Positions 53,736-63,519 are shown, counted from the first letter of the stretch. The stretch is DNA of 64,000 bases from an uncultured Flavobacteriaceae bacterium (GCA_947504035.1 CANNGA010000002.1:334545-398544), one strand, 5' to 3'. Notes: generated by a model not told the origin, from the letters alone. Made by a program: numbers and translations.

Positions 53736-54668
53736 TTACATCAATTGTTGTTTGTCATCATCCAATCGCAACTCATTAGACCTTGCTTCTTGACATTTTG
53801 TCTTCGCATAAGCATAGCCTTGCTCCCACCATTCAGTCATTAATTTTTTATTAAAAATCAATGAATTTTCAGTAAGCTTAGATGGTGTATAGTATAAGTT
53901 AAGTTGCACATCTTTATGCTTAGCGGCAAGTTTTCCTATGGTGATATCATTACGCTCTAATTGGTCTGTTAAATGACCAAATAAATTAATCATTAAAGAA
54001 AACGGATTCTTACCTAAAACTTTATTATGTTGTAACGTTTCAGAATCTAAAACTATGGCATCTATCTCTGTAGCCCCTCTTAAAATCGCTTCTCGAATAG
54101 GAATCACACAACCTAACCCTCCATCGGCATATTCAAAACCATTTTTTTTAACTAAAGACATAAATGGAATGTAGTTACAAGAAATCCAAATCCACTCACA
54201 AAACTCTTCGTAGCTATACTCCTTTATAGATTTGTATTCTACGCGATTCGTTGATAAATTAGAGACTGTAATCACCACATCTTCTTTTGTAGCTCTAATA
54301 ACGTCATATTCGTCTTTTGTAAAATGCTTTTTGATATGGCGTTTTAAAGACTTGCTTTCACCAAAAGTCCGTTTCTTTTTTATAAACTGCCATAAGACAT
54401 TTATAAAATCTATAGAAACATATTCTCGATTGTCTTTTCGTCTTAAAATGAAAGGGTTTACACTAAAAATATCATTTTGTCTGACATTGGTGTACGCATG
54501 GTGAATTTTTTCAATCTCGCCTGCGGCCAAATGCGGTACCAGCAGACTGCCCGTAGATGTCCCTAAAAATAAGTCGTAACTACGCTTTTGCACTTCCATT
54601 AGGTGTTGCGCAACACCTCCGGCATAAGCACCTTTACTTCCTCCTCCTGATATAACTAGGGCTCTCAT
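53736..54668 (-). CDS. Patatin-like phospholipase
   Basis: A 310-residue lipid acyl hydrolase. The oxyanion-hole loop is SGGGSKGAYAGG (residues 7-18), the nucleophile Ser38 lies in LGTSTGSLL (Gly-x-Ser-x-Gly), and the catalytic Asp is in EYADGGLG near residue 180. No signal peptide is present, so it should act in the cytosol or at the inner face of the membrane. It is the last gene of a leftward run with M1 peptidase and PHP-ACT genes (gaps of 44 and 42 bases). Confidence 0.9.
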   Translation of the reverse strand: MRALVISGGGSKGAYAGGVAQHLMEVQKRSYDLFLGTSTGSLLVPHLAAGEIEKIHHAYTNVRQNDIFSVNPFILRRKDNREYVSIDFINVLWQFIKKKRTFGESKSLKRHIKKHFTKDEYDVIRATKEDVVITVSNLSTNRVEYKSIKEYSYEEFCEWIWISCNYIPFMSLVKKNGFEYADGGLGCVIPIREAILRGATEIDAIVLDSETLQHNKVLGKNPFSLMINLFGHLTDQLERNDITIGKLAAKHKDVQLNLYYTPSKLTENSLIFNKKLMTEWWEQGYAYAKTKCQEARSNELRLDDDKQQLM

Positions 54669-54712
54669 AGATTTTTTAAAAGGTAAATATAGGAAATAGT
54701 AGTTTACTAATA

Positions 54713-56695
54713 CTATTCCATGTTTCTTAAAAGCAATTTAGCAAATTTTTGAAACCGCCAATTATGATGTTTAGTAGCTTCTTTTAGCTGTGCCTTACAT
54801 TTAGAATGACATGCTTGTATTTCATTTAAGAATTGAAAGGCATTTTGACGTACCTCAAAACCGTATTTCGGACTCGTATAATCGGTTAATTCTTCTAAAT
54901 AACGTTCTTTTTTCGCGTCGTGATAACCTTCTGTAAGCAGTGCTAATGCTAGCCACATTGTGCGTATATTTTTAGTAGCAAATCCCTCCAAATGTTTAGT
55001 GCGCTCCAAGTAGATAGAGCGGTCTTCTGGAAAATGGCGCCACAGTGTAAATAAAGCCGCTTCAATAGTTCTGTAAGACGCATCATTTAAAAGTGTTTCG
55101 TAATCTGCCTTTAATGCTCTTGGAATTTCAGTTAGTGTGGTTGCTATGGCTTGTCTTGCTTTTAAACCTGTATTTAAAAAGGTGGTTTTTGAGATGTGTC
55201 CCTTAAGTTGTTTTATAATATGTGCCTTTAACGCATCACTTTTAGTCTCTAAAAGTAGTGTCTTACAAGCTTCTATATGCCCCTCACATTGTATAGGGTA
55301 AGCGCCTATGGCTGCTGTATCAGCATGTACAAAAATGCTTTTTTCATTTAGAAAAAGATGTTCCTCCATAGCTGTATAATCAAGCGCTTGGCTTTTAATC
55401 CATGTGTTGTAAAAAGCCGTTAAATCACGGCCACTCGCTGTTTCTATTGCTGCCATAAAATGGCGCGTCTCTACATTTTTAAATTTATACTGCTTTAAAT
55501 ACGCTTTTACACCTTTTTTAAAAGCCTTATCGCCTACTTTAGCTCTTAACATATAGAGGATCCATGCCCCTTTTTTATAAAAAGTAGTACTACTCGATTT
55601 GGGATTTAATATAGAGGTACTAGCTCCTGCTTTATCTTGTGCCAACAATTCTTGAGCATATCCATAAAGTGCCCAGTTGTAATAAGAGGCTCCAAACAGG
55701 TGTTGTTCTGCTAATAAAGCATAGTAGGTGGCAAACCCTTCTTGCAACCAATGGTGGGTACCAGAGGTTGCCGTAACTAAATCTCCAAACCATTGGTGCG
55801 CCAATTCATGCGCGTTAATATTCACAAAATTCATATCGTTAAAACCTACTGCATCTACAACAAAAGTATCTGAATATATATTGAGGCTTGTATTCTCCAT
55901 GCCCGCATACAAAAAATCCTTTACAGGCAACATTTTGTAATTTTGCCAAGGGTAATTCATGCCAATTTCTTCTTCTAAAAAATCGAAAACTTCTTTGGTA
56001 TAACGGTATGTGGGCTCAAACTTTAAACTGTCTTCTGGATAATAATAGAACTCTAAAGGTGTGCCTTTTTTCGAAAAGCGTATCTTTTTAGCATATTTAC
56101 CAATGCCCAAGGCAACCAAGTAGGATGACATAGGGTGTTGCATATCGTAATACCAGGTAGTAGTCGTTTCTGTTTTCTGTTTCTTTAGAAGTTTCCCATT
56201 TGAAACAACTTCAAAGTCGCTATCAAATGTAATAGAAAGATCAAATTCAATCTTTTCATTTTCATCATCTATAGAAGGTAACCAATGGCTTGTGTATTTC
56301 CCCTGCCCTTGTGTCCATATTTGTTGATTCCCATTAGGATAATCCCAATCTATAAAATACAAAGCTTTTTTAGGTTGGGCGGTATAATGAAATACCAAAT
56401 TGTAGTGCTGTCCAGCTTTAAAATTTTGCGATACAACAAGATGTCTTCCTGTGTTTTTAAATGCAACGGTTTTAGTATCTAATTGCAGTTTAGAAATGGC
56501 CATAGACCGCGCATCTAAATATATCGAATCTACAGCTTTTAATACTTTAAACCGATAGGCCACAGTGCCAGTAACTTGACGTTGGCTCACATCGAACCTA
56601 AGCGCTGCAGCACAGGTTTTAAAATCCACAAATTGAGTTTGCTGCGCTGCTAAAACCTGTATACAACAAAATACAAAAAGAAATAAAGCTTTCAT
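54713..56695 (-). CDS. M1-family aminopeptidase, secreted
   Basis: A 660-residue zinc aminopeptidase. The signal peptide (MKALFLFVFCCIQVLAAQQ) is cut near residue 18. The substrate motif is YAGMENTSL (a GxMEN variant, about residue 265) and the zinc motif is HELAHQWFGD with the third Glu 18 residues on in HWLQEGFATYY (about 298-325). The N-terminal beta-domain and the helical C-terminal domain are both present. It removes N-terminal residues from peptides outside the cytosol. It lacks a T9SS domain, so it is likely periplasmic. Confidence 0.92.
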   Translation of the reverse strand: MKALFLFVFCCIQVLAAQQTQFVDFKTCAAALRFDVSQRQVTGTVAYRFKVLKAVDSIYLDARSMAISKLQLDTKTVAFKNTGRHLVVSQNFKAGQHYNLVFHYTAQPKKALYFIDWDYPNGNQQIWTQGQGKYTSHWLPSIDDENEKIEFDLSITFDSDFEVVSNGKLLKKQKTETTTTWYYDMQHPMSSYLVALGIGKYAKKIRFSKKGTPLEFYYYPEDSLKFEPTYRYTKEVFDFLEEEIGMNYPWQNYKMLPVKDFLYAGMENTSLNIYSDTFVVDAVGFNDMNFVNINAHELAHQWFGDLVTATSGTHHWLQEGFATYYALLAEQHLFGASYYNWALYGYAQELLAQDKAGASTSILNPKSSSTTFYKKGAWILYMLRAKVGDKAFKKGVKAYLKQYKFKNVETRHFMAAIETASGRDLTAFYNTWIKSQALDYTAMEEHLFLNEKSIFVHADTAAIGAYPIQCEGHIEACKTLLLETKSDALKAHIIKQLKGHISKTTFLNTGLKARQAIATTLTEIPRALKADYETLLNDASYRTIEAALFTLWRHFPEDRSIYLERTKHLEGFATKNIRTMWLALALLTEGYHDAKKERYLEELTDYTSPKYGFEVRQNAFQFLNEIQACHSKCKAQLKEATKHHNWRFQKFAKLLLRNME

Positions 56696-56737
56696 AGGTG
56701 TATAACAATCAAAGATGACACCAAAAACGAAATGTTT

Positions 56738-58426
56738 TTAGAAACTATGAAACTCTATTAAATTCGCTTCGTAATATTGTTCTCCTAATTTTGTTAAAAG
56801 CCCTCTAATGACATTGCTATCACCATTTACAGCTATGGCTGAGTACCCCACATTATTAAGATGGCCTAAACGCAAGTCTTTTATGTTTATGTTTTTAGAA
56901 GCTAGTGCCGATAACAAAATCAATAAAACACCAGGCGCATTATGATGCTTTGTTAAAATCACCTTTTTGTTTAACGCTAAATTTAAACGCACACCATCCA
57001 TTTCTAATAGATATACGCCTTTGCTGTAATAGTTTGGTAATACAGCATCTTCCTTATACGTTAAGTCTTTAAACACGCCTCCATCTGTACCTTTTATAAA
57101 GTCTATAGCACTTTGCACACTGCCGTTGGTACTATCTATAGATAAAAATGCAACGGCTGTACCATCGTTATTAGATTTTAAGCGTGCAGTTTCTACGTTT
57201 ATACCTTCGGAAGCTAGTGTATTAAATAATGACGAAATAACACCTGGTTGGTCTAAATGCTCTGAAAACAAACCATTCACTACCTTTTTAGTGTTCTTAG
57301 GAATCTCATTGGTTACCGTAATCGATTTGCCCCACTTACGAATACGTATGGCATTGTAATCGCCCATTCCAGTAGCATTTCGATACAGATCTACAAACTC
57401 TGAAAATGAACCTCCAAAAGAAAAATCAGGGATAATACGACGTTGGTCGTCTTCTAAACGCTGATTCAACAACTCTATCCCTTTATTTAAAACGGTATAT
57501 TTTACTTTTAAGTCGTGATCATCGTATATGGTGCGGTTTTCAGGAATTAATTTAGAATAACTCACATAACTCTCATAGCCTGCTTCTTGAATGTACTCTA
57601 AACTTTCTTTATAATTTAAACCATAATAACGCACATGATGGGTATCTGTACCCACACAAACAGGAATTTGTAATTCGTTAGCACGTTTTAATATATTTTG
57701 TGTTGGATATACACCTACACCTTTAAATTTACCTGCCATATTCACATCTAGCGATAAATTTCTATCTGCAATCAATTCTAAAAGCGTTCTAAATTTATTG
57801 GCTAAAGGGTGTGAACTGGTTTCGAAATTTACTAAAGCCTCAGGCATATCTACATTGAGCTTAGGCAAATCGATATGACCAATAATCTGAATCATATCAC
57901 CAAAACTCTCTATCATTTGAATCATTTCATTGAAGTACCCGTCCCAATACGCCTCTAAACTTCCGCGTAATTTCAATAGTTCTTGAGCCTCTTCTTTAGA
58001 ACCATCATAAGGCAGGCCTTCTGGTGCAAAATGCACAGAACCAATCACATAATCGGCGTCTTCTGCTTGAAATATTTTAGAACGGCTCCATTGCAATCCT
58101 AAGTCTGGCCCCATCCACTCTAATTCAACACCAAACTTAATATTAATTTTACCTTCATATTTTAGACGTAAGTTCGCAATACGTTTGGGGTAGTTTAAAT
58201 ACGATCTGTTGCCACGAATAAACTTTACATTCGTTTCACGCTCTGCAGTATAGCGAAAACTTGTGAGTCTGGGAGAATGTATGATAAATGTAATACTAGG
58301 GTTACCAGCTTCGATAGCCTTATCTACAATATCTTCTAATTTATCAATACCATGTTTAACATGATCTTGTTCTGTACCAGCATGAATACCATGTGTTTCC
58401 CAAATAAACTCGTTAAGTTTTTTCAT
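56738..58426 (-). CDS. PHP-domain phosphoesterase fused to two ACT domains
   Basis: A 562-residue fusion. The N-terminal PHP domain (about residues 1-305) has the metal-binding pattern of histidinol-phosphatase-like PHP enzymes: ETHGIHAG, FIIHSPRL, GVELEW, GSVHFAPEG, IGHIDLPKL and CVGTDTHHV. Two C-terminal ACT domains follow (about 385-455, LDQPGVISSLFNTLASEGIN, and 485-560, HNAPGVLLILLSALASKNIN), like those of SerA. ACT domains bind amino acids, so the phosphatase is probably controlled by one, for example serine. Substrate unknown. It is first in the leftward run with M1 peptidase and patatin genes. Confidence 0.75.
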   Translation of the reverse strand: MKKLNEFIWETHGIHAGTEQDHVKHGIDKLEDIVDKAIEAGNPSITFIIHSPRLTSFRYTAERETNVKFIRGNRSYLNYPKRIANLRLKYEGKINIKFGVELEWMGPDLGLQWSRSKIFQAEDADYVIGSVHFAPEGLPYDGSKEEAQELLKLRGSLEAYWDGYFNEMIQMIESFGDMIQIIGHIDLPKLNVDMPEALVNFETSSHPLANKFRTLLELIADRNLSLDVNMAGKFKGVGVYPTQNILKRANELQIPVCVGTDTHHVRYYGLNYKESLEYIQEAGYESYVSYSKLIPENRTIYDDHDLKVKYTVLNKGIELLNQRLEDDQRRIIPDFSFGGSFSEFVDLYRNATGMGDYNAIRIRKWGKSITVTNEIPKNTKKVVNGLFSEHLDQPGVISSLFNTLASEGINVETARLKSNNDGTAVAFLSIDSTNGSVQSAIDFIKGTDGGVFKDLTYKEDAVLPNYYSKGVYLLEMDGVRLNLALNKKVILTKHHNAPGVLLILLSALASKNINIKDLRLGHLNNVGYSAIAVNGDSNVIRGLLTKLGEQYYEANLIEFHSF

Positions 58427-58545
58427 TACAAAATGCGTTATGCGTTAAAAACGTCAAATTTAAGTATTGAATTAGACATATGAACAAAAAATTTATATTA
58501 AATACATACTGCATAAATTTTATGGGTTTTCCTTAAATTCGCCTC

Positions 58546-61092
58546 ATGTCTGTGAACTTACAAACTCCTATAGAATACTTAAAGGGTGTTGGCCCACATC
58601 GTGGTGATTTGCTACGAAAAGAGCTGGGCGTACATACATATCAAGACCTTATCAATCTATTCCCTAACCGCTACATAGACCGCACGCAATACTATAAAAT
58701 TAGCCAGTTGCAACACAATAGTGCAGATGTGCAAATTATAGGAAAGATTAAAAGTTTTAAAGAAGTCGCTCAAAAACGTGGCAAACGTTTGGTAGCCACA
58801 TTTCAAGACGATACAGGTGCTATAGAACTGGTTTGGTTTAGAGGTCAAAAATGGATTAAAGAGCGTTTAGAACTTAATGTGCCTTACGTCGTCTTTGGAA
58901 AAACCAATTGGTTTGGCAGTAAATGCAACATTGCACACCCTGATGTTGAATCGATGGAAGAACATAAAACGGGTTTAAGTTCTGGTATTTTACCGCTTTA
59001 CCCTTCTACAGAAAAGCTAACCAATAAAGGCATTAGTAACCGGCTGATAGGTAAAATAATTCAGCATTTATTTTTAGAGTCCAAAGGACAATTTGTAGAA
59101 ACGTTGTCTGCTCCTATTCTATCCGAATTAAAACTGATTCCTAAAAATGAGGCTTTATTAAATATTCATTTTCCTAAAAGTCAAGAGTTGCTTGCAAAGG
59201 CACAGTTTCGTTTAAAGTTTGAAGAGTTGTTTTACATTCAATTGCAACTTATTATCAAAAATCTAATTCATAAGTCAAAAATAAAAGGCCTTCATTTTGA
59301 TAAAGTGGGCACCTATTTTAATAGCTTTTTTACAACGCATTTGCCTTTTGATTTAACCAATGCTCAAAAACGAGTTTTAAAAGAAATACGAGCTGATCTA
59401 GGCAGTAAAGCACAAATGAACCGCCTGCTCCAAGGTGATGTAGGATCTGGAAAAACCATTGTGGGTTTTATGTCTATGCTTATGGCTTTAGACAATGCGT
59501 TTCAAGCTTGTTTAATGGCGCCTACCGAAATTTTAGCCACGCAGCACTATACGGGACTGAAAGAATGGTGTGAGCAACTAGGTATTACTATCGCCTTACT
59601 AACAGGTTCTGTAAAAACAGCTCAACGTAAAGTTATACATACGGCTTTAGAAAATGGCGAATTACAAATTTTAGTAGGTACGCATGCGCTTCTTGAAGAT
59701 AAAGTACAGTTTAAAAATTTAGGCTTAGCTATTATAGACGAACAACACCGTTTTGGCGTAAAACAACGCAGTAAGTTATGGAAAAAGAGTCCTACTCGAT
59801 CTTCTCTCGAGGAAAAAGCCAAAGCAGTGTGTAAAAAACACATGACTGCAAGCCCTTCTACATATAAACTATTAAAAGAACTACAAGAAAAAAATAAAAA
59901 GCAATCTACGGAAGCAGAACGCGTCTTATGGGAAAGCCTTTGCTCTAAAAAATTAGATGATAAATTTAAACGACAGCATGTTATAGATGAATTTATAGTT
60001 GATTTTGTATGTATCGAAAAGCAACTTGTTATTGAAGTTGATGGAGACTACCCTAACACACCTGAACATAAAGAAGCAGACAGGTTAAGAACAGAAATTT
60101 TATCTGAAATTGGATTTAAGGTTCTTCGAATGACCAACGCACGTATACTAGAAGATATAGACAATGTACTAAATGCTATCGAGAAATGCTTAGAAAGCCT
60201 CCCTTCTAAGGAGGTTGGAGGCGCCTCTGCCTCCCACATTCCCCCGCATATCTTGGTCATGACAGCAACCCCGATCCCTAGAACACTGGCCATGTCTGTC
60301 TATGGTGATTTAGATATTTCTGTTATCGATGAATTACCGCCTGGCAGAAAATCGATAAAAACGGTACACCGTTATGATAGCAACCGTTTAAATGTATTTC
60401 GATTTATTAGGGATGAAATTACCAAAGGGCGCCAAGTATATATTGTGTATCCCTTAATTCAGGAAAGCGAATCTATGGATTACAAGGATTTAATGGATGG
60501 CTATGCTAGCATAGAACGCGATTTCCCAAAACCAGAGTACCAAATATCTATAGTTCATGGCAAGATGAAACCTGCAGATAAAGATTTTGAAATGCAGCGT
60601 TTTATTAAAGGTGAAACGCAAATTATGGTGGCAACTACCGTTATTGAAGTTGGTGTTAATGTGCCTAATGCTTCTGTTATGATTATTGAAAGTGCCGAAC
60701 GTTTTGGGCTTTCACAGCTACACCAATTGCGGGGACGTGTAGGTCGTGGTGCCGAGCAAAGTTATTGCATCTTAATGACGAGTTACAAACTAAGTGAAGA
60801 CAGCAAAACCCGTTTACAAACTATGGTTGCGACCAACGATGGTTTTGAAATTGCAGAAGTTGATTTAAAATTACGTGGACCTGGAGATATTATGGGCACA
60901 CAACAAAGCGGTATTCTTAATTTGCGTATTGCCGATATTGTAAAAGACAAAGACCTTTTGCAACACGCCCGTTACCACGCTAAAGCGGTTTTAAAACACG
61001 ACCCTTCCTTAAGTGATCCCATCAATGCGGTGCTACTTAATACTTATAAGGCCATGCGTAAATACAAGAATATTTGGAATTATATTAGTTAG
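58546..61092 (+). CDS. recG: ATP-dependent DNA helicase RecG with an inserted DUF559 endonuclease-like domain
   Basis: RecG regresses stalled replication forks. The 848-residue product is about 149 residues longer than the family (about 700). All RecG parts are there: N-terminal wedge/OB region (FPNRYIDRTQYYKISQLQ, about residues 39-56), Walker A QGDVGSGKTIVGF (about 296), DEQHRFGVKQR (motif II, about 398), TATPIPRT (motif III, about 573), QLRGRVGRG (motif VI, about 728). The extra part, residues 416-563 between motifs II and III, is a DUF559/Vsr-like domain with KRQHVIDEFIVDF and LVIEVDGDYP. Frame is kept throughout. It should remain a working helicase if the insert folds out. Confidence 0.92.
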   Translation: MSVNLQTPIEYLKGVGPHRGDLLRKELGVHTYQDLINLFPNRYIDRTQYYKISQLQHNSADVQIIGKIKSFKEVAQKRGKRLVATFQDDTGAIELVWFRGQKWIKERLELNVPYVVFGKTNWFGSKCNIAHPDVESMEEHKTGLSSGILPLYPSTEKLTNKGISNRLIGKIIQHLFLESKGQFVETLSAPILSELKLIPKNEALLNIHFPKSQELLAKAQFRLKFEELFYIQLQLIIKNLIHKSKIKGLHFDKVGTYFNSFFTTHLPFDLTNAQKRVLKEIRADLGSKAQMNRLLQGDVGSGKTIVGFMSMLMALDNAFQACLMAPTEILATQHYTGLKEWCEQLGITIALLTGSVKTAQRKVIHTALENGELQILVGTHALLEDKVQFKNLGLAIIDEQHRFGVKQRSKLWKKSPTRSSLEEKAKAVCKKHMTASPSTYKLLKELQEKNKKQSTEAERVLWESLCSKKLDDKFKRQHVIDEFIVDFVCIEKQLVIEVDGDYPNTPEHKEADRLRTEILSEIGFKVLRMTNARILEDIDNVLNAIEKCLESLPSKEVGGASASHIPPHILVMTATPIPRTLAMSVYGDLDISVIDELPPGRKSIKTVHRYDSNRLNVFRFIRDEITKGRQVYIVYPLIQESESMDYKDLMDGYASIERDFPKPEYQISIVHGKMKPADKDFEMQRFIKGETQIMVATTVIEVGVNVPNASVMIIESAERFGLSQLHQLRGRVGRGAEQSYCILMTSYKLSEDSKTRLQTMVATNDGFEIAEVDLKLRGPGDIMGTQQSGILNLRIADIVKDKDLLQHARYHAKAVLKHDPSLSDPINAVLLNTYKAMRKYKNIWNYIS
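59791..60237 (+). mobile_element. In-frame DUF559-domain insertion in recG (putative protein-level mobile element)
   Basis: A 447-base (149-codon) block between KLWKKS and IPPHILVMTATP, which are adjacent in uninterrupted RecG. It codes for a DUF559 fold: helices TYKLLKELQEKNKKQSTEAE and RVLWESLCSKKLDDK, core strands with VDF and EVDG of the PD-(D/E)xK-like site, and FKVLRMTNARILEDIDNVL. Its last 45 bases (from about 60195) are GC-rich and palindromic: CCTCC...AAGGAGG, then GAGGCGCCTC. No intein splicing residues are seen, so it likely stays in the protein. Confidence 0.75.
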
Positions 61093-61140
61093 GGTTGTGT
61101 GGTATTGTTTTCAAATAAGATCTCATTGTATTTTAAACAA

Positions 61141-61164
61141 AAAGCCCCACGCAGGTGAGGCTTT
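61141..61164 (-). terminator. Terminator between recG and the 5'-nucleotidase gene
   Basis: AAAGCC (61141-61146) pairs with GGCTTT (61159-61164), with an inner CAC/GTG helix and one mismatch. On the minus strand a T run follows, so it mainly serves the leftward gene ending at 61243. Confidence 0.65.
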
Positions 61165-61242
61165 ACTATTAAATGCACTATCTATTATAAAGCTAAACTT
61201 ATAATACAGCTTTACCTTAGACCTGATTTAAAGTTTATAAAT

Positions 61243-63519
61243 TTATCTTAAAGCTTTCATAACTGTGATATCGCCGTTGGCCGAGATTACTTTTACAAAA
61301 AACAAACCTGAAGGGATCGCGTTTGAAATTACTTCAGCACGGTATGCATTGATTGTTTTACTAAAAATAAGCTTGCCGTCTACACCATAAATTTCAACCG
61401 CTTGAATGCGTTTAGCATTTACTAAACTAAAAGAGCCATCTGCTTTAATAGGGTTAGGAAACAAACGTAAAGTAGATTTTGTTGGTACATCTGTAGTGTG
61501 CAATCGGTCGTCTTCAGAAACAATTCTTAGATCTAAACGCGCATCGGTTTCTGCAGTAGCATAAGCTAAGGCGTTTTCTGAGTGGAATTGTAACATAAAT
61601 TCTGCTAAAGCATCTTGTTCACCACCAGTATAGCTAAATGAGGTGTTACGTTCTGGATCGTTGGCTAATACGCCATCTGGAAAATCTGTAGTTTCTCCAA
61701 AACCAGTACCTTCATAATAATTCAATCGGTTTGGTGCCGTTAATTCATCAAAAGGATACCCATCGCCTCCATTTGCTAAAAAATTTAAGGTTACCATATT
61801 AAATATCGTATTTTCAGGAGCCACATTAGTGCCATTCGCAACAACAGTAATGTCATTTTCATCTATAGCATCTCCCATGGTAACAACTAAATCTGTGATT
61901 CTATGGCCTGCATCTTCGGTTGGGTTGTACGTTACTCTAAGACCTGCTACTTGAGGAAAAGCGCCTGGCGTAGCGCCTGGAGCCACACCACTTAATGCAT
62001 GTTCTAAAATGCGTATCAATTCCTCTGCCGTTACTGTTAAACGCGCAAGTCCATTATCAAATCGTAAGGTTGCTTTTAAGTGGCCTTCTGTAACTTTATT
62101 TTCTAAAGGAGGAGAAAACACAACGTCTTCTGGGTTATTAGAACCGCTAGGAATTACAGCTGTACCAATTTCTGTTCTTAATCCACCTCCGTTTTTTAGA
62201 GAAATAGCCACTGGAGCATCTGCTTCTGGATTCAATAAATTGGCATACCATAAATTAGCATCTGCTGTTAAATTGCCCAAATTGGTTTCTTGCGTTCTTA
62301 CTAGTGCTCTTCTCCCCTCTAAATACACACTAGAAAATCCTATTACATTAGTAAACTGCGACTCTATAACAGTTTGTACTGCATCTCTAAGGGTTACTAC
62401 AGTTTCATTTCTGGTAGCGCCTAACGCGGTAATCATATTAGCATTAGATGGGTAGGCACCACTTAATGTATCGTCTAATTGTGTGAGGTTTATTTTTCCG
62501 TCACTATCAAACTCAACAATTAAACGCCCTAAATACTTGTAATCACCATCTACGTTTACTAATAGTACAGGATCACCATTGGCATCTGTAGTTTGAAATG
62601 GGTAAGTTTCATCAAAGGCGGCATCTGTTACAAAAGCATTGCTAAACAATGCGTCATTACTATCCCCCATTCTAGTGTTGGACCCTCCTGCAACAATTAG
62701 ATCTACACCATTTAATAGTGTTGCCAATTGCTTTTCAACACTAATCGCTTGCATATGCGCTAATAAAATAATTTTATTGACGCCACTAGCCTTTAAGGCA
62801 TCTACACTTGGCTGAATTTCGGCAACTAAGGCATCAATGCTAGCATCTAGCGTAGGGGTTATTATCAAATCACCACTATTTGTAATACTAGGAAAACTAG
62901 GAGCAACAGCACCTACTAAACCTATAGTTTCACCCGCTATAGTGACCACTGCATACTTTGCTACTTTGCTGCTTAAATTAGTGACATTATCGCCATCTGT
63001 ACCAATTACAGTGGCAAAATCTTCATCTGTAGAGAAATCTATATTGGTGGCTAACCATGGAAATGTAGATCCCGGAAAAACAACACCATCTCTAGATTCA
63101 CTACTAAAAGAGGCATCGAATAACTCTCCTGGACCTTGGTCGAATTCATGATTCCCAAAACAAGATGCATCCACCCCAAAGGCATTGGCAAAAGCAATAT
63201 CTAAATGCCCTGGTTCGTTACTTCCAGTTAAAGCGCGTACGCTATTATTTTCTGCAGCAAAAAATCGAGGTCCAGGAATAATGATATCTCCAGAGGTTAC
63301 GGTTAACGTATGGTTTGCAAACATCGCATCATTTTGAAAATGATTCACCAATGCAGAGAATTCATCTACGGCATCTAAGGCACTTTCTTCATTTCCATCG
63401 GCATCGGCATAATGCAAGAGTTGTAATTTAAAGTTTTCTTGCGCAAACGATTTTGTCTGAGAGCACACAAAAAAAAGTAAAGTAAAAGCTTTTAAAATGT
63501 TTAAGTAAGAATTTTTCAT
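61243..63519 (-). CDS. Secreted 5'-nucleotidase/metallophosphatase with T9SS sorting domain
   Basis: A 758-residue protein with a signal peptide (cut near SFAQ, residue 26). The metallophosphatase domain has LQLLHYADADGN, a GNHEFDQGPGE motif (about residues 119-129), ILLAHMQ and VAGGSNTRMGD (about 280); a 5'-nucleotidase C-terminal domain follows (KNGGGLRTEIG, NMVTLNFLANGGDGYPF). The last 80 residues are a type A T9SS sorting domain: LRLFPNPIKADGSFSL ... VEIYGVDGKLIF ... GLFFVKVISANGD. It is released or anchored at the cell surface to hydrolyse nucleotides and gain phosphate. Confidence 0.93.
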   Translation of the reverse strand: MKNSYLNILKAFTLLFFVCSQTKSFAQENFKLQLLHYADADGNEESALDAVDEFSALVNHFQNDAMFANHTLTVTSGDIIIPGPRFFAAENNSVRALTGSNEPGHLDIAFANAFGVDASCFGNHEFDQGPGELFDASFSSESRDGVVFPGSTFPWLATNIDFSTDEDFATVIGTDGDNVTNLSSKVAKYAVVTIAGETIGLVGAVAPSFPSITNSGDLIITPTLDASIDALVAEIQPSVDALKASGVNKIILLAHMQAISVEKQLATLLNGVDLIVAGGSNTRMGDSNDALFSNAFVTDAAFDETYPFQTTDANGDPVLLVNVDGDYKYLGRLIVEFDSDGKINLTQLDDTLSGAYPSNANMITALGATRNETVVTLRDAVQTVIESQFTNVIGFSSVYLEGRRALVRTQETNLGNLTADANLWYANLLNPEADAPVAISLKNGGGLRTEIGTAVIPSGSNNPEDVVFSPPLENKVTEGHLKATLRFDNGLARLTVTAEELIRILEHALSGVAPGATPGAFPQVAGLRVTYNPTEDAGHRITDLVVTMGDAIDENDITVVANGTNVAPENTIFNMVTLNFLANGGDGYPFDELTAPNRLNYYEGTGFGETTDFPDGVLANDPERNTSFSYTGGEQDALAEFMLQFHSENALAYATAETDARLDLRIVSEDDRLHTTDVPTKSTLRLFPNPIKADGSFSLVNAKRIQAVEIYGVDGKLIFSKTINAYRAEVISNAIPSGLFFVKVISANGDITVMKALR

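Noticed and set aside
59791..60237. Intein in RecG
   Set aside because: The insert does not begin with Cys or Ser in a splicing context and does not end with His-Asn followed by Cys, Ser or Thr; the core is DUF559 and not a Hint domain.
62009..62455. 148-residue reading frame opposite the 5'-nucleotidase gene
   Set aside because: Lies fully inside a well-supported gene and shows no domain.
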